NCBI RefSeq assembly: GCF_001061665.1
Contig: NZ_JVSP01000014.1
Coordinates: 212,605 to 276,604 of the forward strand
Length of the DNA: 64,000 nucleotides
Direction: 5' to 3'
From: Rothia mucilaginosa
Lineage (GTDB): Bacteria; Actinomycetota; Actinomycetes; Actinomycetales; Micrococcaceae
Below the pieces are notes generated by a model, which saw only the letters and a list, made by a program, of their open reading frames with translations, was not told where the DNA came from and made no database searches. The translations under genes were made by a program, and so were the position numbers. This document shows positions 46,404 through 56,329 of this stretch, piece by piece (the stretch's first letter is position 1; each line of letters begins with the position of its first letter).

Positions 46404-46888
46404 GTCATCTGGAGGCTCGGCGGAGAGCCTTGCCGACTAGTTCCGGGACGACTACTCGGGGCTGTAAACGTGCACTATTTTCGAAAATATGCAGATTTGA
46501 GCTCACGGTATAAAAATGTGAGCAGAGTCATTATTTCGTGAGTATGCAAACTTTCTCGTGAAAATATATATTCATTGCAGAATTTTTATGCATGCACCGT
46601 CGCTAGTCACTCGCGAAATCAGCTTTTCTAACGCAAATATATTGTGTCTCACTTAGTTGACACTTCAGGTCTAAACAAACCTTAAGTACCCGTGAGTCGG
46701 GGTGCTCCCGGCACACAGTACGCCCTGAGAAAACGAAAACATAGGTCAAAGTGTTAGGGTAGGGGTGTTTTATAAACACTTTGTCACCAACGGGGTGACC
46801 TTCGGGGCACCTCGCGGCCGCCACCAACGTCGGCCCGCAACGCTTCCGGATCCCGTGGGTGACCGTTACAGGAAGAAGGCATACACCG
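46404..46888 (+). other. hmp upstream region
   Basis: About 485 bp, AT-rich in the first half. It contains CTCACGG/GTGAGC-like half repeats near 46492-46515 that do not form one clear operator, and the inverted repeats at 46747-46783 close to hmp. No ORF or tRNA was recognised. Confidence 0.4.
46747..46783 (+). promoter_or_regulatory. Nested inverted repeats at the hmp promoter (candidate NsrR site)
   Basis: CAAAGTGTT (46747-46755) is the inverse complement of AACACTTTG (46775-46783). Inside lies GTGTTT-TAT-AAACAC (46765-46779), a perfect 15-bp dyad. They end about 105 bp upstream of the hmp ATG. NsrR sites in actinobacteria are AT-rich dyads with AACAC-like parts as I recall, so this is the best candidate operator; it is not proven. 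Confidence 0.5.
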
Positions 46889-48070
46889 ATGCTCTCCGAA
46901 AAGTCCCGCCCGGTTATCGAGGCGACCCTGCCCATCATCGCCGAGCGCATTAACGACATCACTCCCGACTTCTACCGTCGAATGTTCGCCGCCCGCCCCG
47001 ACCTGATGGACGGCATGTTCTCCCGCTCCTCCCAGCTCGAGGGCACCCAGCCCCGCGCACTGGCCGGCTCCATCGCCGTGTTTGCCTCCTACATTGTCGA
47101 GCACCCGAACTCCTACCCCGACGAGGTCCTCTCTCGCGTTGCACACAAGCACGCCTCCCTGGGCCTGAAGGAAGAAGAGTACCCCACCGTCTACAAGTAC
47201 CTCTTCGAGGCTATCGCCGCTAACCTCGGCGACCTGGCCACCCCCGAAATCGTCGACGCCTGGACCGAGGTCTACTGGCTCATGGGCAACGCCCTCATCA
47301 AGCTGGAGAAGGGCCTGTACGCTTCTCAGGCCAACGATGTGACCCGCGCACCCTTCAAGGTTGTGGACCGCAAGGAGACCGGCGAGAACGTCGTCGTGCT
47401 GACCTTCGAGCCCGCCGATGACACCCCCATGACCGAGTCCAAGGGCGGCCAGTACGTCTCCATCACCGTTCCCGCACGCGATGGCCTGCGCCAGGCACGC
47501 CAGTACACCCTGCTGCCCAGCGAGAAGAACCAGCGCCGCATCGCCGTGAAGCTCGACCCCAACGGCGAGATGACCTCCATCCTGCACGAGCTGAAGGTCG
47601 GCGACGTCGTTGAGCTCTCCAACCCCTACGGCGACCTGACCCTGGAGGGCTTCGGCGACCCCGAGGCGCCCCTGTACCTCTTCTCCGCGGGTATCGGCAC
47701 CACCCCCATGCTCAGCTTCCTCTCCGAGCTGGTTGAGAAGGGCTCGAACCGCCCCGTGACCGTGGTCCACGCAGACCGCCGCCTGGACACCTGGCCCCTG
47801 CGCGAAGAGCTCGTCGAGCTCGTCGGCAAGCTGCCCAACGGTCGCCTCGTCTCCTTTATCGAGGGCGAGGGCGGTGACTACACCGGCCGCGTGGACGTCT
47901 CCAAGCTGGACGTTCCCTCCAACGCCAACGTGTACCTCTGCGGCCCGCTGCCCTTCATGCAGGGCGTGCGTTCCGCACTGGTGGATGCGGGTGTCCCCGG
48001 CAAGAACATCAACTACGAGATCTTCGGCCCGGACCAGTGGATGCTCCACGACCAGGCACGCGAAGCGTAA
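46889..48070 (+). CDS. hmp: Flavohemoprotein (nitric oxide dioxygenase)
   Basis: 393 residues. It turns NO and O2 into nitrate with NAD(P)H, using heme and FAD. The globin domain (1-140) keeps the B10 Tyr29 and proximal His88 in VAHKHASLG. The FAD domain has RQYTLLPS and GGQYVSITV, and the NAD domain has LFSAGIGTTPMLSFLSEL and YLCGPLPFM. AGGAAGAAGG lies 9 nt upstream of 46889. The gene follows nsrR and has nested dyads upstream, so NO induction via NsrR is likely. Family length is complete. Confidence 0.95.
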   Translation: MLSEKSRPVIEATLPIIAERINDITPDFYRRMFAARPDLMDGMFSRSSQLEGTQPRALAGSIAVFASYIVEHPNSYPDEVLSRVAHKHASLGLKEEEYPTVYKYLFEAIAANLGDLATPEIVDAWTEVYWLMGNALIKLEKGLYASQANDVTRAPFKVVDRKETGENVVVLTFEPADDTPMTESKGGQYVSITVPARDGLRQARQYTLLPSEKNQRRIAVKLDPNGEMTSILHELKVGDVVELSNPYGDLTLEGFGDPEAPLYLFSAGIGTTPMLSFLSELVEKGSNRPVTVVHADRRLDTWPLREELVELVGKLPNGRLVSFIEGEGGDYTGRVDVSKLDVPSNANVYLCGPLPFMQGVRSALVDAGVPGKNINYEIFGPDQWMLHDQAREA

Positions 48071-48145
48071 AAATCCCGCAAGCCGGTTCGTCGACTGGGT
48101 TCCCCTGTTTGACAGAAAAAATTAGTCGGAATCAGCAATCAAAAT

Positions 48146-48190
48146 AAAAAATCCCGCCCCGCAGACATATTCTGCGGGGCGGGATTTTTT
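48146..48190. terminator. Bidirectional terminator between hmp and manB
   Basis: AAAAATCCCGCCCCGCAGA pairs with TCTGCGGGGCGGGATTTTT around loop CATAT (48146-48190). A- and T-tracts on both sides serve both convergent genes. Confidence 0.92.
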
Positions 48191-48207
48191 AGTAGCTAGC
48201 GAAGAGC

Positions 48208-49614
48208 TTAGCCCTGGCGAACCAGAGCCAGAACCTCGTCGCGGACGCGCTCCATGGTGGCGACATCCGGTGCCTCAAGGTTCAGGCGCAGGAACGGCTC
48301 GGTGTTCGACGGACGCAGGTTAACCCACCAGCCCTCTTCGGTGTTGGTGAAGGTGGTGCCGTCGGAATCCTCAACAACCACGGGAGCGTTAGCGTAGTGT
48401 GCACGCACACGGTCCACAGCGGCAGCCTTGTCTTCAATCTCGGAGTTAATCTCGCCGGAGGCAACGTACGGGGAGTACTTCGCGCTGATCTCGGAGAGGG
48501 GCTTGTCGTCGCCACCCAGAGCTGCCAGCACGTGCATAGCGGCCAGCATACCGGTGTCGGCGTTGAAGAAGTCCTTGAAGTAGTAGTGAGCGGAGTGCTC
48601 GCCACCGAACACACCGTTCTCCTTGGCCATGACGGCCTTGATGAAGGAGTGACCAACGCGGGTCTTCACGGCGCGGCCGCCCAGCTTCTCAACGAGCTCG
48701 GGCACAGCCTTCGAGGTGATCAGGTTGTAGATGATGACGGGCTCTTCGTTACCCTCAGCCTTGGCACGGGCAATCTCGCGCTCGGCCACCAGAGCGGTCA
48801 CGGCCGAGGGGGTCACTGCGTTACCCTTCTCATCAATCACGAAGCAGCGGTCGGCGTCGCCGTCGAAGGCGAGACCGATGTCTGCGCCGTGCTCCACGAC
48901 AGCCTTCTGCAGGTCGACCAGGTTGGCCGGCTCCAGCGGGTTGGCCGGGTGGTTCGGGAAGGTGCCGTCCAGCTCGAAGTACAGGGGAACGATTTCCAGG
49001 GGCAGGCCCGGCAGGATGGTGTCGCCCAGAACGGCGGGGGTGGTCATGCCGCCCATGCCGTTACCGGCGTCCACCACGACCTTCAGCGGGCGGATGGAGG
49101 AGAGGTCCACGAGCTTGCGCAGGTACTCTGCGTAGGGCTTGAGGATGTCCTTCTCGGTCACGGTGCCGACCTTCTCAACCGAGGGAATCTCGCCGGCGTC
49201 CAGGTACTTCTGTGCCTGGTCGCGGATGTCAAACAGACCGGTTTCGGAGGACACCGGAACGGCGCTGGCCTTAGCCATCTTCATACCGTTGTATTCGGCA
49301 GGGTTGTGGCTAGCGGTAAAGGTAACACCGGCGGCGTTTTCAACGCCACACGCAAAGTAAAGAACGTCGGTAGAAATCAGACCGATCTTTTCAACGTTTG
49401 CGCCGCGAGCGGTTGCACCCTGGGCAAATGCATCCATGAATTCGGGAGAGGAGGGACGCATATCGCCGCCGACCAGGACGGTCTGGCCCTGCAGTCCCAG
49501 AACATCGACAAATGCCGCACCGGTAGCGCGAACAGTCTCTGCAGTAATGGTCTCGCCGACGATGCCACGCACGTCGTACGCCTTGAATGAGTCATGTAGA
49601 TTAATAGTAGTCAC
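48208..49614 (-). CDS. manB: Phosphomannomutase/phosphoglucomutase
   Basis: 468 residues from a GTG start at 49614 with AAAAGGC upstream. It interconverts mannose-6-phosphate and mannose-1-phosphate for GDP-mannose and mannosylated cell envelope lipids. The phosphoserine loop is TFTASHNPAEYNGMK with Ser102, the metal loop is DGDADR, the sugar loop is GEHSAHYYF and the phosphate loop is RPSNTEPFLRLN. The domain order is that of the alpha-phosphohexomutase family. It is divergent from manA, 137 bp apart. Confidence 0.93.
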   Translation of the reverse strand: MTTINLHDSFKAYDVRGIVGETITAETVRATGAAFVDVLGLQGQTVLVGGDMRPSSPEFMDAFAQGATARGANVEKIGLISTDVLYFACGVENAAGVTFTASHNPAEYNGMKMAKASAVPVSSETGLFDIRDQAQKYLDAGEIPSVEKVGTVTEKDILKPYAEYLRKLVDLSSIRPLKVVVDAGNGMGGMTTPAVLGDTILPGLPLEIVPLYFELDGTFPNHPANPLEPANLVDLQKAVVEHGADIGLAFDGDADRCFVIDEKGNAVTPSAVTALVAEREIARAKAEGNEEPVIIYNLITSKAVPELVEKLGGRAVKTRVGHSFIKAVMAKENGVFGGEHSAHYYFKDFFNADTGMLAAMHVLAALGGDDKPLSEISAKYSPYVASGEINSEIEDKAAAVDRVRAHYANAPVVVEDSDGTTFTNTEEGWWVNLRPSNTEPFLRLNLEAPDVATMERVRDEVLALVRQG

Positions 49615-49751
49615 GCCTTTTATTTTAGCGGTAAAGAAGTCTACTAAGCCCCTATAATGGGCAGGTAAAACCTTATAAATTCCGCTGAATATATGGGTTT
49701 TTTATCACGTCACTTATATCAAACAGCCCCCGGCGAGAGGTATTTTTCCCC
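49615..49751. promoter_or_regulatory. Divergent promoter region of manB and manA
   Basis: TATAAT occurs at 49653-49658 on the plus strand, about 95 bp before manA. TAAAAT on the minus strand just upstream of manB (complement of ATTTTA near 49622) may serve manB. Overlap of the two suggests coordinated expression of the pair. The assignments are by eye. Confidence 0.4.
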
Positions 49752-50939
49752 ATGGGTGAGATTTTTTCCCTTAAAAACCAGATTCAGAATTATGCGTGGG
49801 GTTCACGCGAAATTCTAGGACGTATGCGTGGCGTGCCCGTACCCACCGAACAGCCCGAAGCTGAGGTGTGGGTGGGTGCGCATCCGGCTGCGCCCTCGCG
49901 CGCTACCGTGGACGGCGCCGAATCCCCGCTGAACGAGCTGATCGTGGAGAATCCCTCCCGCTTCCTGCGCCCGGACCGAACCTCCGACTGGTTCCCCTTC
50001 CTCTTTAAAATCCTTGCGATTGACGCCCCCCTGTCCATTCAGGTGCACCCTACCCCCGAACAGGCCATCGCCGGCTTCGAGGACGAGCAGGCCCGCGGTA
50101 TCGCGATTGATGCGCCCTACCGCAACTACAAGGACCGCTACTCCAAGCCCGAGACCGTCATCGCGCTGAGCCCGATGCGCGTGCTCACCGGCGTGCGCCC
50201 CGTCGAGCAGCTCAAGACCCTGGCCGCCGCATTCGGTGCCGCCTGGCTGGCCGAGCGTGCCGAGCTCAGCCCCAAGCAGCTTCTGACCGAGATTATCCGC
50301 CTGCCCGAGGAGACCGCCTCCGCCGCAGTGCAGCACCTGGTAGACACCGCCCCCGGGCTACTGGGCGCCTCGAACGATGTGGTAGCCGACGCCGCCGAGC
50401 TCGTGCGCATCGTGGACGGCAAGTACCCCGGTGACCGCGGTCTGCTCGTGGCCTTCGTGATGAACCTGGTGCACCTTGCTCCCGGCGAGTCTGCCTTTAC
50501 CCCCGACGGCCAGGTGCACGCCTACGTTTCGGGTACCGCCATTGAGCTGATGAACCCCTCCGATAACGTGATGCGTGCCGGCCTGACCGCCAAGCATATC
50601 GACACCGAGGAACTCATTAAGGTGCTCGGCGAGAAGCAGGACGCCCCCGTCATCCAGCGCCCCAACCCCGAGGACGGACCCCTGGGCACCTACGCCATGT
50701 GGGATGAGCGCATGAGCGTGACCCGTGTTCGCATTGAAGAGGGCAAGCCGCTAAGCTACACCTTCAAGGGCATTAGCGCGGCCCTGAGCGTCGCGGGTAA
50801 GGTGACGATTCAGGCCAAGGACGGCAACGGCACGGACGAGTTCGTGCTCGGCGCCACCGAGTCGGTACTGCACGTGGGCGAGCCCTCCGTGGCCGTGCTG
50901 AGCGGTAGCGGCGAGCTGTATATCGCATCCTACGTTTAA
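49752..50939 (+). CDS. manA: Mannose-6-phosphate isomerase, class I
   Basis: 395 residues, a zinc enzyme of the cupin fold that converts fructose-6-phosphate to mannose-6-phosphate. Family segments: IQNYAWGSREI, the zinc site LSIQVHPTPEQA with its Gln-His pair, KPETVIALSP, and the second-site YVSGTAIELMNPSDNVMRAGLT. The C-terminal cupin half is present. Together with manB across the divergent promoter it links glycolysis to mannose-1-phosphate. The start has only a distant GAGAGG; no better ATG was seen. Confidence 0.93.
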   Translation: MGEIFSLKNQIQNYAWGSREILGRMRGVPVPTEQPEAEVWVGAHPAAPSRATVDGAESPLNELIVENPSRFLRPDRTSDWFPFLFKILAIDAPLSIQVHPTPEQAIAGFEDEQARGIAIDAPYRNYKDRYSKPETVIALSPMRVLTGVRPVEQLKTLAAAFGAAWLAERAELSPKQLLTEIIRLPEETASAAVQHLVDTAPGLLGASNDVVADAAELVRIVDGKYPGDRGLLVAFVMNLVHLAPGESAFTPDGQVHAYVSGTAIELMNPSDNVMRAGLTAKHIDTEELIKVLGEKQDAPVIQRPNPEDGPLGTYAMWDERMSVTRVRIEEGKPLSYTFKGISAALSVAGKVTIQAKDGNGTDEFVLGATESVLHVGEPSVAVLSGSGELYIASYV

Positions 50940-50991
50940 CATCTAAGTTCCGTTAGGGGCTTTAGATACACAGACTTATAAGAATCCGCGG

Positions 50992-51025
50992 TTTTTTCGA
51001 TATCTATATCGGTGAAGCCGCGGAT
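50992..51025 (+). terminator. Terminator of manA
   Basis: AATCCGCGG at about 50982-50991 with its T-run pairs with GCCGCGGATT ending near 51025, followed by TTTTATT. An inner CGATAT/ATATCG hairpin closes the loop. Confidence 0.75.
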
Positions 51026-51108
51026 TTTTTATTCTCGGGTTTTGAAGGTTTGGGGTGCGGCTCTGCAAAATAGTGCCCGTTCCCCTGTTATCTGTGGCCT
51101 GGGTAACC

Positions 51109-51154
51109 TATAATTGTTGGTATAAGTATGCATAGGTTCGTTCTTCTATGCATA
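51109..51154 (+). promoter_or_regulatory. Promoter with an inverted repeat at the start site
   Basis: TATAAT (51109-51114) is a perfect -10. TATGCATAG (51127-51135) and CTATGCATA (51146-51154) are exact inverted repeats with a 10-nt spacer just past the expected start, either an operator or a hairpin at the 5' end of the mRNA of the ACT-domain gene. Confidence 0.55.
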
Positions 51155-51232
51155 AAACCCGGGTGATTCCGCCCGCCGCGGCAGCTGGATGCATCCGCCG
51201 TTAGTATTCGCACCATCCCCAAGGAGAACACC

Positions 51233-51502
51233 GTGAAGATCATCATCACCGTTACAGGCATCGACCACGAGGGCATCATCGCCGCGGTCACCACCGCCCT
51301 GGCTGAGCGCAAGGTCAACGTCCTGGACGTCTCCCAGACCATCATGGGCGAATACTTCACCATGATTATGCACTGCTCCTTCAACAAGGACGAGCAGAAC
51401 CTCATCGACCTGCAGGAAGCCATGGTTAGCGTCGAGCGCGAGCAGAGGGTGCAGATCCGTATTCAGGCCGAGTCCATCTTCAAGGCAATGCACACCCTCT
51501 AG
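51233..51502 (+). CDS. ACT-domain protein (UPF0237)
   Basis: 89 residues, a single ACT domain: MKIIITVTGIDHEGIIAAVTTAL, then VNVLDVSQTIMGEYFTMIM, and the last helix QRVQIRIQAESIFKAMH. ACT domains bind amino acids or control enzymes. The start is GTG at 51233 with AAGGAG 6-7 nt upstream. It is 9 bp upstream of a UPF0210 gene, and the same pairing is common in Gram-positive bacteria, so the two act together. The ligand is unknown. Confidence 0.9.
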   Translation: MKIIITVTGIDHEGIIAAVTTALAERKVNVLDVSQTIMGEYFTMIMHCSFNKDEQNLIDLQEAMVSVEREQRVQIRIQAESIFKAMHTL

Positions 51503-51511
51503 GCGGCCACC

Positions 51512-52867
51512 ATGATGAACAGCAATATTCTCGAAACCATCCGCATGATCGAGGAAGAAAAACTCGATATCCGCACCGTCACCATGGGCATCTCCCTGCT
51601 CGACTGCGCCGACTCCGACGGCAAAGTAGCCCGCCGCAAGATTTACGAGAAGATCACCACCCGCGCGGCAAACCTCGTGAGCGTCTGCGAAGGCATCGAG
51701 GCCGAGCTTGGCATCCCGATTGTCAACAAGCGCATCGCCGTCACCCCCATCGCGCTGGTGGCCGGTGCATCCGATGACGAGGACTACGTGGAGTTCGCCC
51801 GCACCCTCGACGCGGCGGCCAAAGCCGTGGGCGTGAACTTCGTGGGCGGCTTCAGCGCCCTCGTCGATAAGGGCATGACCCCCGCCGACGAAAAGCTGAT
51901 TCGCTCCATTCCCCGCGCCCTCGCCGAGACCGACGTGGTCTGCTCCTCCGTGGATATCGGCTCCTCCCGTGCCGGCATCAACATGAGCGCCGTCAAGCTC
52001 ATGGGCGAAACCATCCGCGCCACCGCCGACCTGACCGCCGACACGCACGGCTTCGGCTGCGCCAAGCTCGTGGTCTTCGCCAACGCCGTCAGCGACAACC
52101 CCTTCATGGCCGGCGCCTTCCACGGCGTGCAGGAGGCAGACACCACCATCTCCGTGGGCGTCTCCGGCCCCGGCGTGGTGCACCGCGCCCTGCAGAAGGT
52201 GCGCGGCGAATCCTTCGACACCTGCGCGGAAGAAATTAAGAAGGCGGCCTTCAAGATTACCCGCGTGGGCCAGCTGGTCGGCACCCTCGCCGCCGAGCGC
52301 CTGGGCGTGCAATTCAACATCATCGACCTCTCCCTGGCACCCACCGCCGAGATCGGTGACTCCGTGGCTCACATCCTCGAGGAGATGGGTCTGGAAACCG
52401 TCGGCACCCACGGCACCGTCGCGGCCCTCGCGCTGCTCAACGACGCGGTTAAGAAGGGAGGTCTCATGGCCTGCTCGAACGTCGGCGGTCTTTCCGGCTC
52501 CTTCATTCCGATCTCTGAGGATATCGGCATGATTGAATCCGCCGCCGCCGGCCAGATTACCCTGGATAAGCTCGAGGCTATGACCGCCATCTGCTCCGTC
52601 GGCCTGGACATGGTAGCCGTTCCCGGCGACACCTCCGCCGCGACCCTCTCGGCCATGATTGCAGACGAGGCTGCCATCGGCGTGATGAACCACAAGACCA
52701 CCGCCGTGCGCGTTATCCCGGCCGTGGGTCTGGGCGTGGGCGATATGGTCGAGTTCGGTGGCCTGCTGGGCCGCGCGCCGGTCATGCCCACGCACACCCC
52801 GAGTGCAGAGGCGTTTATCGCCCGTTGCGGCCGTATTCCCTCGCCGGTGCACGGTTTCCGTAACTAG
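51512..52867 (+). CDS. UPF0210 (PFL-like, DUF711) family protein
   Basis: 451 residues, a conserved protein of unknown function with a fold related to pyruvate formate-lyase and glycyl-radical enzymes. Recognisable segments: [28 protein letters not shown] at the N-terminus, [24 protein letters not shown], and [16 protein letters not shown] near residue 330. No glycyl-radical motif is evident. It follows the ACT-domain gene by 9 bp, with almost no ribosome-binding site of its own, which suggests coupled translation. It ends before a bidirectional terminator. Confidence 0.92.
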   Translation: MMNSNILETIRMIEEEKLDIRTVTMGISLLDCADSDGKVARRKIYEKITTRAANLVSVCEGIEAELGIPIVNKRIAVTPIALVAGASDDEDYVEFARTLDAAAKAVGVNFVGGFSALVDKGMTPADEKLIRSIPRALAETDVVCSSVDIGSSRAGINMSAVKLMGETIRATADLTADTHGFGCAKLVVFANAVSDNPFMAGAFHGVQEADTTISVGVSGPGVVHRALQKVRGESFDTCAEEIKKAAFKITRVGQLVGTLAAERLGVQFNIIDLSLAPTAEIGDSVAHILEEMGLETVGTHGTVAALALLNDAVKKGGLMACSNVGGLSGSFIPISEDIGMIESAAAGQITLDKLEAMTAICSVGLDMVAVPGDTSAATLSAMIADEAAIGVMNHKTTAVRVIPAVGLGVGDMVEFGGLLGRAPVMPTHTPSAEAFIARCGRIPSPVHGFRN

Positions 52868-52932
52868 GCGGGTGCCGGTTCGCCGGGCCAACGCGAGCGT
52901 ACGGTACCGCGTGAAAATCGCTGTAATAACAG

Positions 52933-52956
52933 GCGGGGGCCGTTAACGGCCCCCGC
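52933..52956. terminator. Bidirectional terminator
   Basis: GCGGGGGCCGTTAACGGCCCCCGC, a perfect 24-bp palindrome (52933-52956), then ATTTTAG. It lies between the convergent UPF0210 and holB genes. Confidence 0.85.
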
Positions 52957-52997
52957 ATTTTAGTTTTGTGCGGCCCTGCTTAACCTCGGGCGCGAGC

Positions 52998-54137
52998 CTA
53001 CGCGACGAAGCGGCTCATGAGCGCCTCAAGCGCCAGGCGCGCGTTCGCGTTCGTGCGCAGGCGTCGCAGGGTAATCTCTACCGCTTGCACGTCCTGCAGG
53101 AGCTGCTCGGGGGAGCGGCGCTCGCACCACGCTGTCAGCGGCTCGCGCAGGTGCTCGTTAATGAGCGGTAGCTGCGCCGAAAGGGAGAGCGTCAGTGCAT
53201 CGCGAAGGACGGTCTGCACCTGGGCCACCGAACGCAGCAGCGTATCGGAAGCCACGCGCTTGGCCCGGCGCTTCTGCTGGTCTTCAAGCCTGCGCACCTG
53301 GGCGCGCAGGGTCGGAGCCACTCGCTCGCCCTCGCGGATGCCCAACAGGGCCATCAGCTCGGCGCGCTCCCGCTCATCCTTTGCAGCGGAGACCGCCTGG
53401 GCATCCTGTTCTGCCAGGTCGGTGAGTTTTTCCGCCGCGCTAAACGCCGAAGAAATGGAACGGACGTTCAGAATGAGGGAGGTGGTCATCTCCCGGCGGG
53501 CCATGGCCTGCTCATCGGTGGCCAGGCGGTACCCCTCCTCGGCGTCGCCCATGGCCAGGCGTGCCGCGCGGCGCGCCAGCGGGTCGGCCACACCGCGCGA
53601 GAGAAGATACCCGTGCACCTGCTCCTCCGAGGGCACCGGCAACTGCACCGGACGGCAACGCGAACGAATCGTGACCAGCACATCCGTGGGAGAAGGAGCC
53701 GTCAACAGCCAGATGGTGTGCGGGGGCGGCTCCTCGATGGCCTTGAGTAGCACGTTCGAGGTGCGCTCGGGCATGCGCTCGGTATCCTCGAGCAGAATCA
53801 CTCGCCAGCGGCCCACCGTCGGGCGGTCCTGGGCCTTCATGACCAGCTCGCGTGCCTCCTCGATGCTGATGTTCGTGGCCTCGGTCCTAAAGTGCGTGAA
53901 GTCCGCATGCGAACCGTTCATCACGGTCACGCAGCCCTTGCACTCACCGCATCCGCGGTTCTGCGGATCGGGCTGTTCGCAGAGCAGAGCCGCGGCAAAC
54001 ACCTTGGCCGCCTCGCGATGGGGCGCGCCGGCCGCGCCCGTAAACAGCCAGGCGTGGGTCGGGCGTGAGGAGGCGACATCGCGACGCAACTGGTCGCGCT
54101 CGCGCTCAGGAATCAGCAGAGAATCCCACAGGCTCAT
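52998..54137 (-). CDS. holB: DNA polymerase III subunit delta prime
   Basis: 379 residues. Clamp-loader stator subunit. It has the AAA+ layout but a degraded P-loop (GAAGAPHREAAKV), as delta prime usually does. Zinc cysteines are in CEQPDPQNRGCGECKGC, and SRC appears as IRSRCRPVQL near residue 160. It overlaps the end of tmk by 4 bp (ATGA), the usual tmk-holB operon. Confidence 0.92.
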   Translation of the reverse strand: MSLWDSLLIPERERDQLRRDVASSRPTHAWLFTGAAGAPHREAAKVFAAALLCEQPDPQNRGCGECKGCVTVMNGSHADFTHFRTEATNISIEEARELVMKAQDRPTVGRWRVILLEDTERMPERTSNVLLKAIEEPPPHTIWLLTAPSPTDVLVTIRSRCRPVQLPVPSEEQVHGYLLSRGVADPLARRAARLAMGDAEEGYRLATDEQAMARREMTTSLILNVRSISSAFSAAEKLTDLAEQDAQAVSAAKDERERAELMALLGIREGERVAPTLRAQVRRLEDQQKRRAKRVASDTLLRSVAQVQTVLRDALTLSLSAQLPLINEHLREPLTAWCERRSPEQLLQDVQAVEITLRRLRTNANARLALEALMSRFVA

Positions 54138-54871
54138 GCATCCCCCTCGGTCTTCTGCTCGGTCACCCGCGGCGCGGCGGAACGATCGAGGATACGTTGG
54201 CCCAGCAGAGGCTCGACCACCTCAAGGACGCGGGCATGCACCTCATCGATCGTTCCCACACCGTCGACGATGCGGTGCGAACCGTTGGAATCCTCGCGAG
54301 CAATCCGCTCGAAGGCCGAGTGGATGCGCGCCTTAAAATCGGCGCCTTCGGCCTCGATGCGGTCCACGGTGCCGCGCTCGGTCATGCGCTCCTGCTCGGC
54401 GCGCAGGGGCACACTCAGAAGCAGGGTTGCGTCCGGCACCAGGTCTGCGGTGGCCCAGCGGCTCAGGTCAACAATTGTGTTCACACCGAGGCCGCGGCCC
54501 ACGCCCTGGTAGGCGGCGGAAGAATCGATGTAGCGGTCGCAGAGCACGATCGCTCCCTCAGCGAGCGCGGGGCGAATCAGCTGAGCCGCGTGCGCGGCGC
54601 GGGAGGCCGCGAAAATGAGCGCCTCGGTGCGGTCGTCAATAGCACCCTGGCCCGCCTCGAGCACGAGGGCGCGTAGCTTCTCGCCGATTTCGGTACCGCC
54701 CGGCTCTCGGGTGGTGACGACCCGGTAGCCTCGGGCGCGGAGCGCCTCATCCAGCAGGGTGAGCTGGGTGGTTTTGCCGGCGCCGTCGCCTCCTTCGACC
54801 ACGATGAAGAGCCCGCGGCGGTTGGCGGGGTTCGCGGAATCGGGGAGGGGGGTGTAGCTGAGAGTATCCAT
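54134..54871 (-). CDS. tmk: Thymidylate kinase
   Basis: About 245 residues. It phosphorylates dTMP to dTDP. The P-loop is VVEGGDGAGKTTQ near residue 27, TREPGGTEIGEKLR follows, the DRYIDSSAAYQG segment carries the DR motif, and the LID is near AEQERMTERG. The start may be GTG at 54874 or ATG at 54871; AAGGGG lies very close to both, so the true start is uncertain and could be slightly internal. holB overlaps the stop. Confidence 0.92.
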   Translation of the reverse strand: MDTLSYTPLPDSANPANRRGLFIVVEGGDGAGKTTQLTLLDEALRARGYRVVTTREPGGTEIGEKLRALVLEAGQGAIDDRTEALIFAASRAAHAAQLIRPALAEGAIVLCDRYIDSSAAYQGVGRGLGVNTIVDLSRWATADLVPDATLLLSVPLRAEQERMTERGTVDRIEAEGADFKARIHSAFERIAREDSNGSHRIVDGVGTIDEVHARVLEVVEPLLGQRILDRSAAPRVTEQKTEGDA

Positions 54872-55053
54872 CACCCCTTAAGGGTACCGGGTTCACCGTG
54901 GGCCTGCGGTGCGCATCGGCAGCCTGCCGGTGGGAGCCGCAACGGCCTTCGCGCGGGACTCGGCAGCATCCCCGCGTAAAAAGCGTGTTAATCCTGAGCG
55001 GAAAGTGCCGGATGAGGTATGCGTTCGAGGCCCCGGTGTGCCAGGCTTAAGGT

Positions 55054-56256
55054 ATGAGTGCAGATAACCATGACATGAACTATTCCGCTGAAACCTATGT
55101 AGTCGCCGGTGGCCGCCCCGCCCACGAGCACGATGCGCCGGTGAACCCCCCGATTGTTCTGACTTCCACCTACCGCGGCGTGGACGCCGTCAACATTGAG
55201 CACGACCGCGTGTACGCCCGTTTTTCGAACCCGACCTGGGAGGGCATGGAAGAGGTTGTCGCTAAGCTGGAGAACGCTTCCCAGCCCGGCCTGCTGTTCC
55301 CCTCCGGCATGGCCGCCGTTTCCTCCGTGATTGACCTGGTGCCGGTGGGCGCTATCGTCCTGATTCCTAAGCACGCCTACATGGCGTCCGTGACCCTGTG
55401 CAAGGATCTGGAGCGCCGCGGCATCATCGAGCTGGTGCGCGTGGACATTGAGGACACAGCCAACGTCATCGCAGCCATGGAGGACGCCGCATCCCGCGCC
55501 GGCGTGACCCCGGAAAACGTGAACTACTCCTCCCCGAAGGTCCTGGCCTGGCTTGAGAGCCCCACCAACCCCATGCTTGAGGTGGGGGATCTGCCCGAGA
55601 TTCTTGCCGCAGCCCGCCGCCTGGGCGTCGTGACCGCCGTGGACAACACCTTTGCCACCCCGATTCTGCAGCGTCCGCTCGACCTGGGCGCCGACGTTGT
55701 GGTGCACTCGGCCACGAAGTTCCTGGCCGGCCACTCGGACGTGCTGCTGGGCATGACCCTCACCTCGAACGAGGAGCTGTACAAGGCGATGCTGCACTAC
55801 CGCATCACCAACGGCGCGATCCCCGGGCCCATGGAGGCGTGGCTGGGCCTGCGCGGCCTGCGTACCCTGGCGCTGCGCGTGGAACGTGCGGTGCAGAACG
55901 CGCAGGTGCTGGCCGAGCGTCTGAGCGAGCACCCCTTCGTCTCGGAGGTGCGCTACCCGGGTCTTGAGAGCCACCGTGGCCACGAGGTCGCGAAGAAGCA
56001 GATGTCCGGCTTCGGCGCGATTCTGTGCATCACGCTGGATACCGACGCGCAGGGCGCCCGCAACGTGGTTGAGGCGCTGAAGGTGTGGACCCCCGCCACC
56101 TCCCTCGGCGGTGTGGAATCCCTCGTGGAGCGCCGCCGCCGCCATGGTAGCGAGCCGGAGTCGATTCCCGAGTCGATGCTGCGCCTGTCCGTGGGTATCG
56201 AGAACGTCGATGACCTCTACAATGATCTGGTCGAGGCCTTCAAGGCCGTTCGATAA
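55054..56256 (+). CDS. PLP-dependent transsulfuration enzyme (Cys/Met metabolism family)
   Basis: 400 residues. The PLP lysine is Lys222 in [15 protein letters not shown]; the N-terminal [41 protein letters not shown] and [10 protein letters not shown] stretches are all of the cystathionine gamma-synthase type. It could be a cystathionine gamma-synthase, gamma-lyase or O-acetylhomoserine-type enzyme; residues that separate these are not clear by eye. The start has only AAGG 1 nt before, so it may be leaderless. Confidence 0.88.
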   Translation: MSADNHDMNYSAETYVVAGGRPAHEHDAPVNPPIVLTSTYRGVDAVNIEHDRVYARFSNPTWEGMEEVVAKLENASQPGLLFPSGMAAVSSVIDLVPVGAIVLIPKHAYMASVTLCKDLERRGIIELVRVDIEDTANVIAAMEDAASRAGVTPENVNYSSPKVLAWLESPTNPMLEVGDLPEILAAARRLGVVTAVDNTFATPILQRPLDLGADVVVHSATKFLAGHSDVLLGMTLTSNEELYKAMLHYRITNGAIPGPMEAWLGLRGLRTLALRVERAVQNAQVLAERLSEHPFVSEVRYPGLESHRGHEVAKKQMSGFGAILCITLDTDAQGARNVVEALKVWTPATSLGGVESLVERRRRHGSEPESIPESMLRLSVGIENVDDLYNDLVEAFKAVR

Positions 56257-56329
56257 GGCACCGTTAGCTACGGTAGTGTGCTAGGGTACTGGGTACCCGG
56301 CTATACGGCCGCTCGAGTGAAGGAATACA

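Noticed and set aside
51146..52891. A 581-codon ORF on the minus strand opposite the ACT and UPF0210 genes
   Set aside because: Same kind of shadow frame; the plus strand has two recognised families with ribosome sites.
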